DNA from: an uncultured Luminiphilus sp.
Lineage (GTDB): Bacteria > Pseudomonadota > Gammaproteobacteria > Pseudomonadales > Halieaceae
Direction: 5' to 3'
DNA length: 64,000 nt
Assembly: GCA_943787485.1 (NCBI GenBank)
Contig: CALSMP010000004.1
Coordinates: 186,001 to 250,000, forward strand
Under the pieces are notes generated by a model. It was not told where the DNA came from and ran no database searches. It was given only the letters and a program-made list of their open reading frames with translations. The position numbers and the translations under genes are program-made. Of the stretch, positions 7,834 to 15,728 are shown piece after piece (the first letter of the stretch is position 1; each line of letters begins with the position of its first letter).

Positions 7834-9858
7834 CTATACAACACCGATGAGCCGCTCAAGCTCGGTAATGCCCTCGCCCAGATCAGCAGCCAAGCTGTCG
7901 ATATCAAGGGTGACAATAGCACCCGCATTGGCCTCGGCCTCTAACTTCCTGAACTGATTGCCTGCGCTCTGCAAACCAAAGCTAAAGCAGGAGCTCCCTA
8001 ACGTGTGAGCTTCCCGCGAAATAATTGGCAAATCGTCGAGACTTAATGCGACTTGGAGCGCGTCCCAGCGCGCTGAAGACTCGGACAAAAATTTGCTAAC
8101 TAGCGCATCAACAACGTTGGCTCCCACATCGCGCTGCATGCGTTCTAGAATGCTCGCGACGAATACCGGTTCCCGTGTTGCTTCTTCTGCACGCGATAAA
8201 GACGCGCCCTCTTGTGCACCGTGCGGCCCGAGGACAGTGATCCAAGAGCCCAGTTGCTCTGGCAGCTTATCACGGAACATTGGTTGTTCAATAAATCCTT
8301 GCATACCAACATCCATGGCTTGTTGTCGACTGTAACCGTCGGCGTGAGCGGTGAGCGCGAGCACGGGCTGCGCGTCGGCAGTGTGTATTTCTCGAATGGC
8401 ACGTGTTGCTTCATACCCGCTCATTTCGGGCATATCTAGGTCCATCAACACGACGTCATAGGTCTTGCTTTTCAGCAGCTCCAGGGCAGCTGCACCTGAG
8501 CTCGCTGTTTCCACAGCCACCCCGAGGGAAGCCAGTACTTCAGCATTGATCAAGAGATTAGACTCCTGATTATCCACCAGCAAGATCGAACCCGAGAGAC
8601 GAACCAATGGCCGCTTTTCTGCAGCGACTAGAAGAGCCTGAGATTGCTCATCGGTAAGCTCAGGGAACGCAATACGAAAACTAAAAATCGCTCCATTACC
8701 GGGTTCAGAGAAAACCGAAAGCGTGCCCCCCATTGCCTCCACGCACCGCTTGGCAATATTCAAACCAAGCCCAGTACCCTGTTCTTTTTGAGTCTCCAAG
8801 GTGACACCGGTAGCAAAAGGCTCAAAAATTCGTGCCTGTAATTCCTCCGGGATTCCCGGGCCTTGATCCTCCACGCGGAATTCAACGATTGCATTACCGT
8901 CATCGGAGTATCCTTTCGAGTCAGCAAAAAGAATTACGTCACCAGCCTGCGTAAATTTGATTGCGTTTCCGATAAGGTTAATCAGCACTTGCTTCAACAA
9001 TCTGGGGTGGCCCTGATATCCCGGCAAAAATTCACGTTGGCCTCGTCGCTCAAGCCGCAACTCTTTTTCTAAAGCCCTCGATTGTGTAATAGCAATGCAT
9101 TCATCCAAAAGCCGGTCCATATTGAATACCTGTCTAGACTCAGCTGCTTCATCTAGCTGCGGGCTCACGGCATCCAGAGAAAAATTGATAATTTCAAGCA
9201 AACGGTTTGCACTGTGCGCTGCCAGCTTTAAAAACTTGGTAGTGCGCTCATCGAAGGTGCCGTCTTTGATCAGTGTCAGAGCGCTAATGACACCATTTAA
9301 CGGTGTGCGCATTTCGTGACTAACCTGACTGAAAAATTGTTGACGTCTCTGATTGACGGCCTCCAGCTGCTGCTGAGCCACCTCCAACTCCTGATTTAGA
9401 GCCTCTAAATCAGCCACCATCGTTTGTTGCGCGGAGACAAAAAATAATTGATCCATTTGGATATCTAATACCGGAAAATCGCCAAGACCCAAATCATGAT
9501 CAGGGTTGTTCTCCTGCATCCACCACAACCAAGGAATGCCAATGAGACACAGACCATCAAGTCCATAAGCAGTGTAATCCTGAAACTGCGCGCGAATACC
9601 AAAACCTGCCTCTTTGCTCGACCCGAGCACCAACTCCCCGAGATGCCCCATGGCTGCTTCATAAGTGCCATCAAACTGAGTAGGGCGTTTAAACTCAAGC
9701 AATTCAGAAAGCTTTTTTTCTAGTGCGTCAGGACCCAAAAAACGAGCTACCAGAGGACTCATCGCGACGACCCTGCCCTTACTGTCAATGCGCAAAATGA
9801 CAGAAAATAGCTGGCTTAGTCGCAGCCAAAAATCATCAGCGGGTTGGTGCGAAGTCAT
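7834..9858 (-). CDS. H-NOX-associated hybrid histidine kinase with receiver and HPt domains
   Basis: The 674 residues carry, in order, a PAS-like N-terminal region (about 10-140), a coiled-coil linker (145-175), HisKA with H181 (SHEMRTPLNG), HATPase_c (N298 region, DQGPGIP, GTGLGL), a receiver domain with phospho-acceptor D473 (MDLDMPEMSG) and an HPt domain with H618 (REAHTLGSS). There is no membrane segment, so it is a cytoplasmic partner of H-NOX, whose stop is only 6 nt upstream. Kinases of this layout are inhibited by NO-bound H-NOX in Shewanella and Vibrio, and pass phosphate through the HPt to several response regulators. The receiver has Gln (EQP, Q525) where the conserved Lys should be, which may alter its phosphorylation switch. 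The HPt would then feed the HD-GYP and NtrC-like regulators encoded just upstream. Confidence 0.9.
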   Translation of the reverse strand: MTSHQPADDFWLRLSQLFSVILRIDSKGRVVAMSPLVARFLGPDALEKKLSELLEFKRPTQFDGTYEAAMGHLGELVLGSSKEAGFGIRAQFQDYTAYGLDGLCLIGIPWLWWMQENNPDHDLGLGDFPVLDIQMDQLFFVSAQQTMVADLEALNQELEVAQQQLEAVNQRRQQFFSQVSHEMRTPLNGVISALTLIKDGTFDERTTKFLKLAAHSANRLLEIINFSLDAVSPQLDEAAESRQVFNMDRLLDECIAITQSRALEKELRLERRGQREFLPGYQGHPRLLKQVLINLIGNAIKFTQAGDVILFADSKGYSDDGNAIVEFRVEDQGPGIPEELQARIFEPFATGVTLETQKEQGTGLGLNIAKRCVEAMGGTLSVFSEPGNGAIFSFRIAFPELTDEQSQALLVAAEKRPLVRLSGSILLVDNQESNLLINAEVLASLGVAVETASSGAAALELLKSKTYDVVLMDLDMPEMSGYEATRAIREIHTADAQPVLALTAHADGYSRQQAMDVGMQGFIEQPMFRDKLPEQLGSWITVLGPHGAQEGASLSRAEEATREPVFVASILERMQRDVGANVVDALVSKFLSESSARWDALQVALSLDDLPIISREAHTLGSSCFSFGLQSAGNQFRKLEAEANAGAIVTLDIDSLAADLGEGITELERLIGVV

Positions 9859-9864
9859 GGGTCC

Positions 9865-10413
9865 TTAACCCATCTTGACCAAAAAATAGGTTTTCTCACC
9901 AGACCCCACCTCCTCCGGTCTGATTTCCAAGATGTCCATTGTCTCGCCAAACCACGAGGCCAATCCCGATAAAAGCCCTTCGACAAAAGGCGTGAGACCT
10001 ACTCTCTCGCTTATGTAAAGGACGCCAACAGCGCCAGCCGCGTCTCTATCCACCAAAAACGAGGGAGGCCGGTAGTCCAAAAACGTGGAGCTAATACGGT
10101 CGTGCAGTCCATTCAGGTTTTCAAGAAAACTCAGCATATCCTGGCCGGTCGCTCGCATTAACGCGCTATATTCTTTAGCGGCGGTGTGTTCCACCCAATG
10201 TACACCAAACGCCCGTAGAGCATCATCAAGATCTATTTCCAACTCATCGGCAGCAGCTTGGGCTAGCTTATAGGTCACGTCGTCGTCGTAAGCTCTCATC
10301 GATAAAAAGCTATCCGATGCGACGCCCGATTTATCCAGCACCTTCTGCCAACGTTCGTCGCCAAATTGGATAATCATCATTTCTTTAAGCGATTTGTTTA
10401 CTACGCCGTACAT
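9865..10413 (-). CDS. hnoX: H-NOX haem-based nitric oxide sensor
   Basis: This 182-residue protein is a stand-alone H-NOX (HNOB) domain. The proximal haem ligand is H104 (NGLHDRI). The haem-propionate motif Y-x-S-x-R is Y133-S135-R137, and the conserved proline region is present (PPSF, 116-119). Aligned by eye to the O2-binding Thermoanaerobacter protein, the distal Tyr140 position is P142, so an NO-selective, O2-excluding pocket is expected. I chose the ATG at 10413 because the family starts MxGxxx at this point and AAGGGAGG lies just upstream; the open frame extends further only because it overlaps the preceding gene's end. It sits 10 nt after the NtrC-like regulator and 6 nt before the hybrid kinase, so all three are co-transcribed. 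Confidence 0.95.
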   Translation of the reverse strand: MYGVVNKSLKEMMIIQFGDERWQKVLDKSGVASDSFLSMRAYDDDVTYKLAQAAADELEIDLDDALRAFGVHWVEHTAAKEYSALMRATGQDMLSFLENLNGLHDRISSTFLDYRPPSFLVDRDAAGAVGVLYISERVGLTPFVEGLLSGLASWFGETMDILEIRPEEVGSGEKTYFLVKMG

Positions 10414-10423
10414 AGGGCCTCCC

Positions 10424-11806
10424 TTAAACGTCGCCGTTTTTCCACCCTTGTATTTTCCGATAGATCGTTGACGGAGCGACTTCAAGCAATCCCGCCGCCC
10501 TGTTGATATTTCCATCACAGGCATCAAGCGCAGCCTGTATTGCTCGCTTTTCAGTAACCGAGAGGGGTTCAATCTCGACACCTGGCGATGAGGAAACATC
10601 CACCATCACTTTTCTGCGCGCTCCCGTCGACGCTGAGGGGTAGAGCTCACTGTCGGAGATTGCCTTCCTGAGTGCCTCGTAAGATATTTCCAGCTCGTGA
10701 CTCATCAAGACAAGGCGATGGATCATATTGGATAGTTGCCTGACGTTGCCTGGAAAAGGAAAACGTTTGAGTTCACGACGGGCATCGTCGGAAAATCCGG
10801 CAATCGGTTTGTTTTCCTGCGTAGCAAATACTGATAAAAAGTGATCGGCTAACATCAATACGTCGTCATCCCGCTCGCGCAGCGGCGGCATTCTCAATGG
10901 AATAACATGCAACCTGTAAAATAGATCCTCGCGAAGGCGCCCATCGCGCATTTCGGTGAGTGGCTCTCTATTTGTCGCCGCGATGATTCTCACATCGGCG
11001 TAAACCTCAACATCCCCCCCCACGGGTTTGTACTTATTGCTCTCGATGAATCGGAGTAGTACCGACTGCAGTTCGTACGGCATATCACAAACTTCATCGA
11101 GAAAGAGGGTGCCTCCCTCCGCTAGGGGAATTAATCCATTCCTAGAGTTTGGATTACCTCGTACTCCGACCGCCTCACCAAACAGCTCTGACTCTATTAA
11201 ATCTTCCGGAATTGCAGCGCAGTTAATGGCGACGAATTCTGCCGGCGCTCGATCAGAGAAATCATGTATTGCTTTCGCCGCTAGCTCCTTTCCCGTACCG
11301 CTTTCGCCAGTGATGAAGGCAGTCGCCCTACTTGATGCGATAGACTGTATTTGAGTGTAGACCGCTTGCATGACGGCAGAACGACCATACATAGGGCCAA
11401 GGTGTGTCAACCCTTCGGTGAGACTGCTCAGGCGCTGCGAGAGCTGAAACCGCTCCGCGAGATTGCGCACCGTTACCCGTAGTCGAGAGGCATCGAAAGG
11501 CTTGGCGAGAAAATCATCCGCGCCACGCTCAATTGCCACCTCAGAATACTTATCCCCATGACCCGTCATCACAACTACCAGCGGCTTTGGAGAAACATTT
11601 TCGAGCTCCGCAAGCAAGTCGAGCCCATTACCATCGGGTAGCTCGACGTCAAGAAGAATTAGCTCCTGAGGTTGGCCACTCACACATTCCAATGCCGCAT
11701 CCAAGGACGTCACTGCGGTTATATCGAGACCCATTCCATCCAGATAGGCCTGATAAATTGCATTCAATGTCTCACTGTCTTCTACAATCAGCGTCTTCAC
11801 TAGCAA
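10424..11806 (-). CDS. NtrC-family response regulator lacking the sigma-54 GAFTGA loop
   Basis: This 460-residue protein has a receiver domain (D10, phospho-acceptor D53, T81, K102), an AAA+ domain with Walker A GESGTGK at 167-173 and Walker B TLFLDEV near 233-239, and a Fis-type helix-turn-helix at the C-terminus (NINRAAGLLEVAPSTIYRKI). Where sigma-54 activators have GAFTGA after ELFGHEK, this protein reads ELFGEAVGVRGNP, so the loop that contacts sigma-54 is missing and the segment is about one residue shorter. It probably acts as a sigma-54-independent activator or repressor, as TyrR-type proteins do. The start overlaps the HD-GYP gene by 7 nt. Targets may include this operon or the nearby adhesion genes, but no binding site can be named. 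Confidence 0.92.
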   Translation of the reverse strand: MLVKTLIVEDSETLNAIYQAYLDGMGLDITAVTSLDAALECVSGQPQELILLDVELPDGNGLDLLAELENVSPKPLVVVMTGHGDKYSEVAIERGADDFLAKPFDASRLRVTVRNLAERFQLSQRLSSLTEGLTHLGPMYGRSAVMQAVYTQIQSIASSRATAFITGESGTGKELAAKAIHDFSDRAPAEFVAINCAAIPEDLIESELFGEAVGVRGNPNSRNGLIPLAEGGTLFLDEVCDMPYELQSVLLRFIESNKYKPVGGDVEVYADVRIIAATNREPLTEMRDGRLREDLFYRLHVIPLRMPPLRERDDDVLMLADHFLSVFATQENKPIAGFSDDARRELKRFPFPGNVRQLSNMIHRLVLMSHELEISYEALRKAISDSELYPSASTGARRKVMVDVSSSPGVEIEPLSVTEKRAIQAALDACDGNINRAAGLLEVAPSTIYRKIQGWKNGDV

Positions 11807-12915
11807 CCTCCCGTCGTGACCGGCTCGCGCACATTTGCCTGTTCTACATCAGCGAGCCGATCAAAGATTTCTGCCAATCGATCTGCGCAAGCCTTAAAAG
11901 CCTCTAGGACATCCGGTCTAAAATGTTCCGGAGAGGTACGTCCATCGCCTTCGGTAATGACCTTCATCACCTCCTCATGCGTCATTGCCCGCTTGTAAGG
12001 ACGCGCGGAGCGCAGTGCGTCATAGACATCGGCCAAAGTGGTAATAGAAGCTTCCACAGGGATCTGTGACCCCTTCAGTGCTCTTGGATAACCTGTGCCA
12101 TCCCAGCGCTCGTGGTGACATAACGCAATGCGGGCCGCCATCTTCATCACCGGAAAAGTAGACTCCGATAAGATGCGAAAGCCAATTTCTGGATGCTCCT
12201 TCATATGGCTTGCCTCGGTGTCATCCAGAGGGCCATTTTTCAGCAATACGGCATCTCGCATCCCCACCTTACCGACATCGTGGAGAGGTGCCGCCAGCCG
12301 TATCATGCTACACCAATCCGTATCCCACCCAATTTTTTCAGCGATTACGGCGGCGTACTCGCCAATACGCGTAATGTGCTGACCAGTCTCTGGATCTTTA
12401 TATTCAGCCGCGGCCGCAAGGCACGCCAAAGCTTCAGCATACGCACGCTGAATGTCTTTGTTTAGGGAAGTGATTTCAGCTTCATTCTGTGTGACTTTTT
12501 CTTTTAAAAGTGCCTCATTTGCTATTCGAGTACGCTCATTGGCAACCAATTTTTTAGCCTCGAGGACGCAGCGCTCAAGCAAATCAAGATCAACCGGTTT
12601 CAGCAGAAATTCGGTGGCCCCAAGATGCATCGCTTTAATCACGGACTGGGTGTCACTGTTTCCAGTCATAAAAATAACCCGAAGCACACGTTTGCCTGCA
12701 CCGGGTGAATTATTAATCGTATCGAGCATTTCCAAGCCGCTAATACCGGGCATCATCAAATCCGTCAGCAAAATCGCGATATCTTCATCGGCAAAGTACT
12801 GCGCGATAGCCTCCTCTCCATTTGCAGCAGCCGATACCGCAAGACCCATTTCGGCCACGAATTCACTTAACTCTTCTCGTATCGCCGAGTCGTCATCAAC
12901 TATCAGAACCTTCAC
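11800..12915 (-). CDS. response regulator with HD-GYP c-di-GMP phosphodiesterase domain
   Basis: The 371 residues hold a receiver domain (D8, D9, phospho-acceptor D52, T84, K106), a helical linker (about 125-160) and an HD-GYP domain. The metal/catalytic motifs are intact: HD at 212-213 followed by VGKVG, and HHERWDGTGYP at 267-277. The usual Pro after GKIGI is Arg (GMRDAVL), a modest change. The family hydrolyses c-di-GMP to pGpG or GMP. Phosphorylation of D52 by one of the kinases in the operon would control this activity and so local c-di-GMP, which LapD (encoded about 8 kb away) could read. It overlaps the 938-residue kinase by 4 nt and the next regulator by 7 nt, indicating translational coupling. 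Confidence 0.93.
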   Translation of the reverse strand: MKVLIVDDDSAIREELSEFVAEMGLAVSAAANGEEAIAQYFADEDIAILLTDLMMPGISGLEMLDTINNSPGAGKRVLRVIFMTGNSDTQSVIKAMHLGATEFLLKPVDLDLLERCVLEAKKLVANERTRIANEALLKEKVTQNEAEITSLNKDIQRAYAEALACLAAAAEYKDPETGQHITRIGEYAAVIAEKIGWDTDWCSMIRLAAPLHDVGKVGMRDAVLLKNGPLDDTEASHMKEHPEIGFRILSESTFPVMKMAARIALCHHERWDGTGYPRALKGSQIPVEASITTLADVYDALRSARPYKRAMTHEEVMKVITEGDGRTSPEHFRPDVLEAFKACADRLAEIFDRLADVEQANVREPVTTGGC

Positions 12916-15728
12916 TTGATCGCACCTCCAGCGCTCTCACGGGACGCATCATCGCCCAGTGAGTCTTCAACCAACGGTAGGCTAACAGTAATTCTCGCTC
13001 CTCCCGCTGTATTCTCCGCCCAAATATCCCCGTGCATCTCGCGAATTATCCCATAACTAATGGAACCGCCAAGACCGGTTCCCTTTCCAACAGGCTTGGT
13101 AGTAAAGAAGGGTTCAAAGACATGAGGAAGGGCATCCGTCGGAATGCCTGGACCGGTATCACTGATTCGAACGAGCACGCGGCTCCTTTGCAATAAGGAT
13201 TCAATCACGATTTCACCCGCGGGATTTTCTGAATCGCGGATCGCGTCTCGAGCGTTATTGATAACATTGATGATGACCTGTTCAAACTGAATGGCATTAC
13301 CTTTCACATAAATCCCATGACGATCGACTCGGTTCACCAGCTGGATTTCGACGAGCGCCAATTGGTCCCGTAACAGCATGCACAGACCGTGGATCACATC
13401 ACCAATGTCCAACACTACGGACTCATCACCCGCTACACGCCCGTACGCCCGCATGTGATCGATAATGACTGCAGCTCGCCGCACTGCCGTCTCAATACGG
13501 TCGAGTTTCGGGCTAACCGCCGCGAGCGACATCTTACCCCTCTCTGAAATGATGCGTAGGTTACTTACCGCGAGTGCAATTACATTGAGAGGCTGATTTA
13601 GTTCATGCGCCATTCCGGTTGACATTTCACCCAGCGTCGCCAACTTAGAAGCCTGAATAAGCTGGGAACTAGTTTGCTTCTGCAACGTCAAATCGGTCAC
13701 GATCACCCACGCACCAGCATCTTCACCTTGCTGATTTAATCGATGCGTCACCACTAATAATAGACTCTTGGGCGGTTGGTTCTCTCGTATTAGCTGCCAT
13801 TCTTCAACGGGTATTGTCTTTTCTAACATCGCCAACGCATGCGCTTTGACTAAGCCAATTGCTTCTTTCTCCTGGCCCAAAATTTCCAAAAGGGCATCAT
13901 TCAAAAAATGCACGCGAGACTGATAATCTACCGCTAACACGCCAAGTGGCAAAGAGCGCAAAAGCTCATCGTAATTGGCTGCAATCGTGGTCAAGCGACG
14001 CTCATCTTGTGTCATTTCCTGTGCCAGTCGCTGAAAGCTTCGCTGAAGACCGTTAATTTCAGCAATACCAGATCGTCTTCTCGCATTCATCGTCTGAAAA
14101 GCGGTGCTTGCTCCAAACTGTGCTCCTCGAAACTGACCCCAATTGGTCAATACATTGGTCAGCTCTGCAAGCGGCGAGAAATTTATGTTTATCAAGAATT
14201 GACTCATTGGAATAATCATTAAAAAAAGCAGCAACGTTGAAAACACATCCAGAGTGATATCCATCAAATAACCGCCGAAATAGTCCCAATATTTGCCTGT
14301 CCAATAATAGGTCTCGGGGGCCAAGAAAAACTCCCTTACTTCCAAAACGACACTGTTTGGTATCTGAAACCATACCGAAGTATTCCTGCCAAAAGGCAAC
14401 CAGTGTGGAAACCTACTAAGGCGCAAAGATTGGTAGGCGATAGCTTTTATCGACCCAGCGTCGTGTTCTAAAGGGTTATCCCACACTAGGGCCTGATCGA
14501 CTAATGCGTAGCTAGCATTAGTTGGGAGTAATGTTTCCAGCGGAGCGGATATTTCAGAAAACTGGATCGCGTTGCTACGAGTTGGACTGCTGTAGGTGCT
14601 CGTATCCGCAAGACGTAATCTTTGAAAGTCTACCAATGCCTTCTCGGTTGAATACGCAATTAACACTTGAATCCTTTTGTGACGAATGACGAGCACCGGT
14701 GAAATTGATCCGTCTGAACGCAGGAGCTTTAACAAATAGACGATTGCTTCATTTGAAAACTCTTCGGCTACCCCTAAAGCATCTTCCACCTCCGCTGAGG
14801 AAAATGACGCATCTTTGGCTATCACTCCAATGCCATCTTCTACAACCGCGACACTAAATGTATTGACCTGATCTGGCGCAGTAATCGGCGCTATTAGGTC
14901 TTTAAAGACACGCAGGTCAAAGGTTCCCTGCCAGGAATCACTGTCCTCGGTCAATGCGTTCAAATTGAGGTCTACCGCTCTCACCACGTCACGATGCAGG
15001 CCCAACCGATAATCAAAGAATGCGTTTCTGTAATCACTTACAGCGTCTGAGCGTAACGTTGCCTTCTGACCCTGCAATAGCCGATCTCCCGCAACATCTA
15101 GGTGGACAGCTAGATAAAAGAAGAGCAGCGAAGCAATGACGAGCTCAACCACTCGACCGGACGTTGGTAGGCTTTTACGACTTAAGTCATCCGAAAAGTG
15201 GTTTACGCCATCACCTCCTGAAAACGCGAACCATTCTCGCGATGAAGCAACGACCAGAATTATTGAGCTAACGACGAGTGATAACAGGAGCCCCAAACTA
15301 TATCCCAAGACCGAAAAACAGGCCTCTGTGAAGGATATATTGGCCATTAACTGCCTTGATATAATTGTCAAAGGCAGATCGATCAGCATATGGAGAAGGA
15401 ACACAGTCCCTAAGCCATACTGGTTTCCAAGCCTCAAGCGAACGACGAGCAGGACTAAAAACAGTAATATTGTGCTGCCAGTAACTGCTAAAAACCTATC
15501 CGGCGAATTACCAAACCACAGGTAATATGCCAGGGCCACCACTCCAAGCAAGAGAAGAAACCAGCTTGGTTGCATCAGTCTCAGCGCTAAAAACAATGGC
15601 AAACAAAAAAACCAAACCCCAACACCCCCCAGAATAAGAGGTGGCATCAGCGCCAGAATAGCCATCGCTATTAAAGCGCAAATAAACACTGCAAGGTCAA
15701 ATCGAATCGACTGAAAGAGGCCATTCAT
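12912..15728 (-). CDS. large membrane sensor histidine kinase
   Basis: This 938-residue protein begins with a multi-pass membrane region (about five to six segments between residues 10 and 165, another at 195-212). A large extracytoplasmic sensor region (about 215-485) follows, then another membrane segment near 492-512. The cytoplasmic part has a HAMP/coiled-coil-like stretch, a PAS-like domain (about 590-690, LPLGVLAVDYQSRVHFLND), HisKA with H708 (GMAHELNQPLN) and HATPase_c with DTGPGIP and GKGTGLGGSIS. Its HELNQPLN box is of the type found in kinases that partner NtrC-like or DctB-type systems. There is no receiver domain. It shares one base with the preceding kinase stop (TAATG) and four with the HD-GYP gene. 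The ligand of its periplasmic region is unknown. Confidence 0.88.
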   Translation of the reverse strand: MNGLFQSIRFDLAVFICALIAMAILALMPPLILGGVGVWFFCLPLFLALRLMQPSWFLLLLGVVALAYYLWFGNSPDRFLAVTGSTILLFLVLLVVRLRLGNQYGLGTVFLLHMLIDLPLTIISRQLMANISFTEACFSVLGYSLGLLLSLVVSSIILVVASSREWFAFSGGDGVNHFSDDLSRKSLPTSGRVVELVIASLLFFYLAVHLDVAGDRLLQGQKATLRSDAVSDYRNAFFDYRLGLHRDVVRAVDLNLNALTEDSDSWQGTFDLRVFKDLIAPITAPDQVNTFSVAVVEDGIGVIAKDASFSSAEVEDALGVAEEFSNEAIVYLLKLLRSDGSISPVLVIRHKRIQVLIAYSTEKALVDFQRLRLADTSTYSSPTRSNAIQFSEISAPLETLLPTNASYALVDQALVWDNPLEHDAGSIKAIAYQSLRLSRFPHWLPFGRNTSVWFQIPNSVVLEVREFFLAPETYYWTGKYWDYFGGYLMDITLDVFSTLLLFLMIIPMSQFLININFSPLAELTNVLTNWGQFRGAQFGASTAFQTMNARRRSGIAEINGLQRSFQRLAQEMTQDERRLTTIAANYDELLRSLPLGVLAVDYQSRVHFLNDALLEILGQEKEAIGLVKAHALAMLEKTIPVEEWQLIRENQPPKSLLLVVTHRLNQQGEDAGAWVIVTDLTLQKQTSSQLIQASKLATLGEMSTGMAHELNQPLNVIALAVSNLRIISERGKMSLAAVSPKLDRIETAVRRAAVIIDHMRAYGRVAGDESVVLDIGDVIHGLCMLLRDQLALVEIQLVNRVDRHGIYVKGNAIQFEQVIINVINNARDAIRDSENPAGEIVIESLLQRSRVLVRISDTGPGIPTDALPHVFEPFFTTKPVGKGTGLGGSISYGIIREMHGDIWAENTAGGARITVSLPLVEDSLGDDASRESAGGAIK

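Noticed and set aside
9865-10599. Longer 244-residue version of the H-NOX protein
   Set aside because: The extra 62 residues overlap the end of the preceding regulator gene, do not resemble the family and lack the strong ribosome site found before the ATG at 10413.
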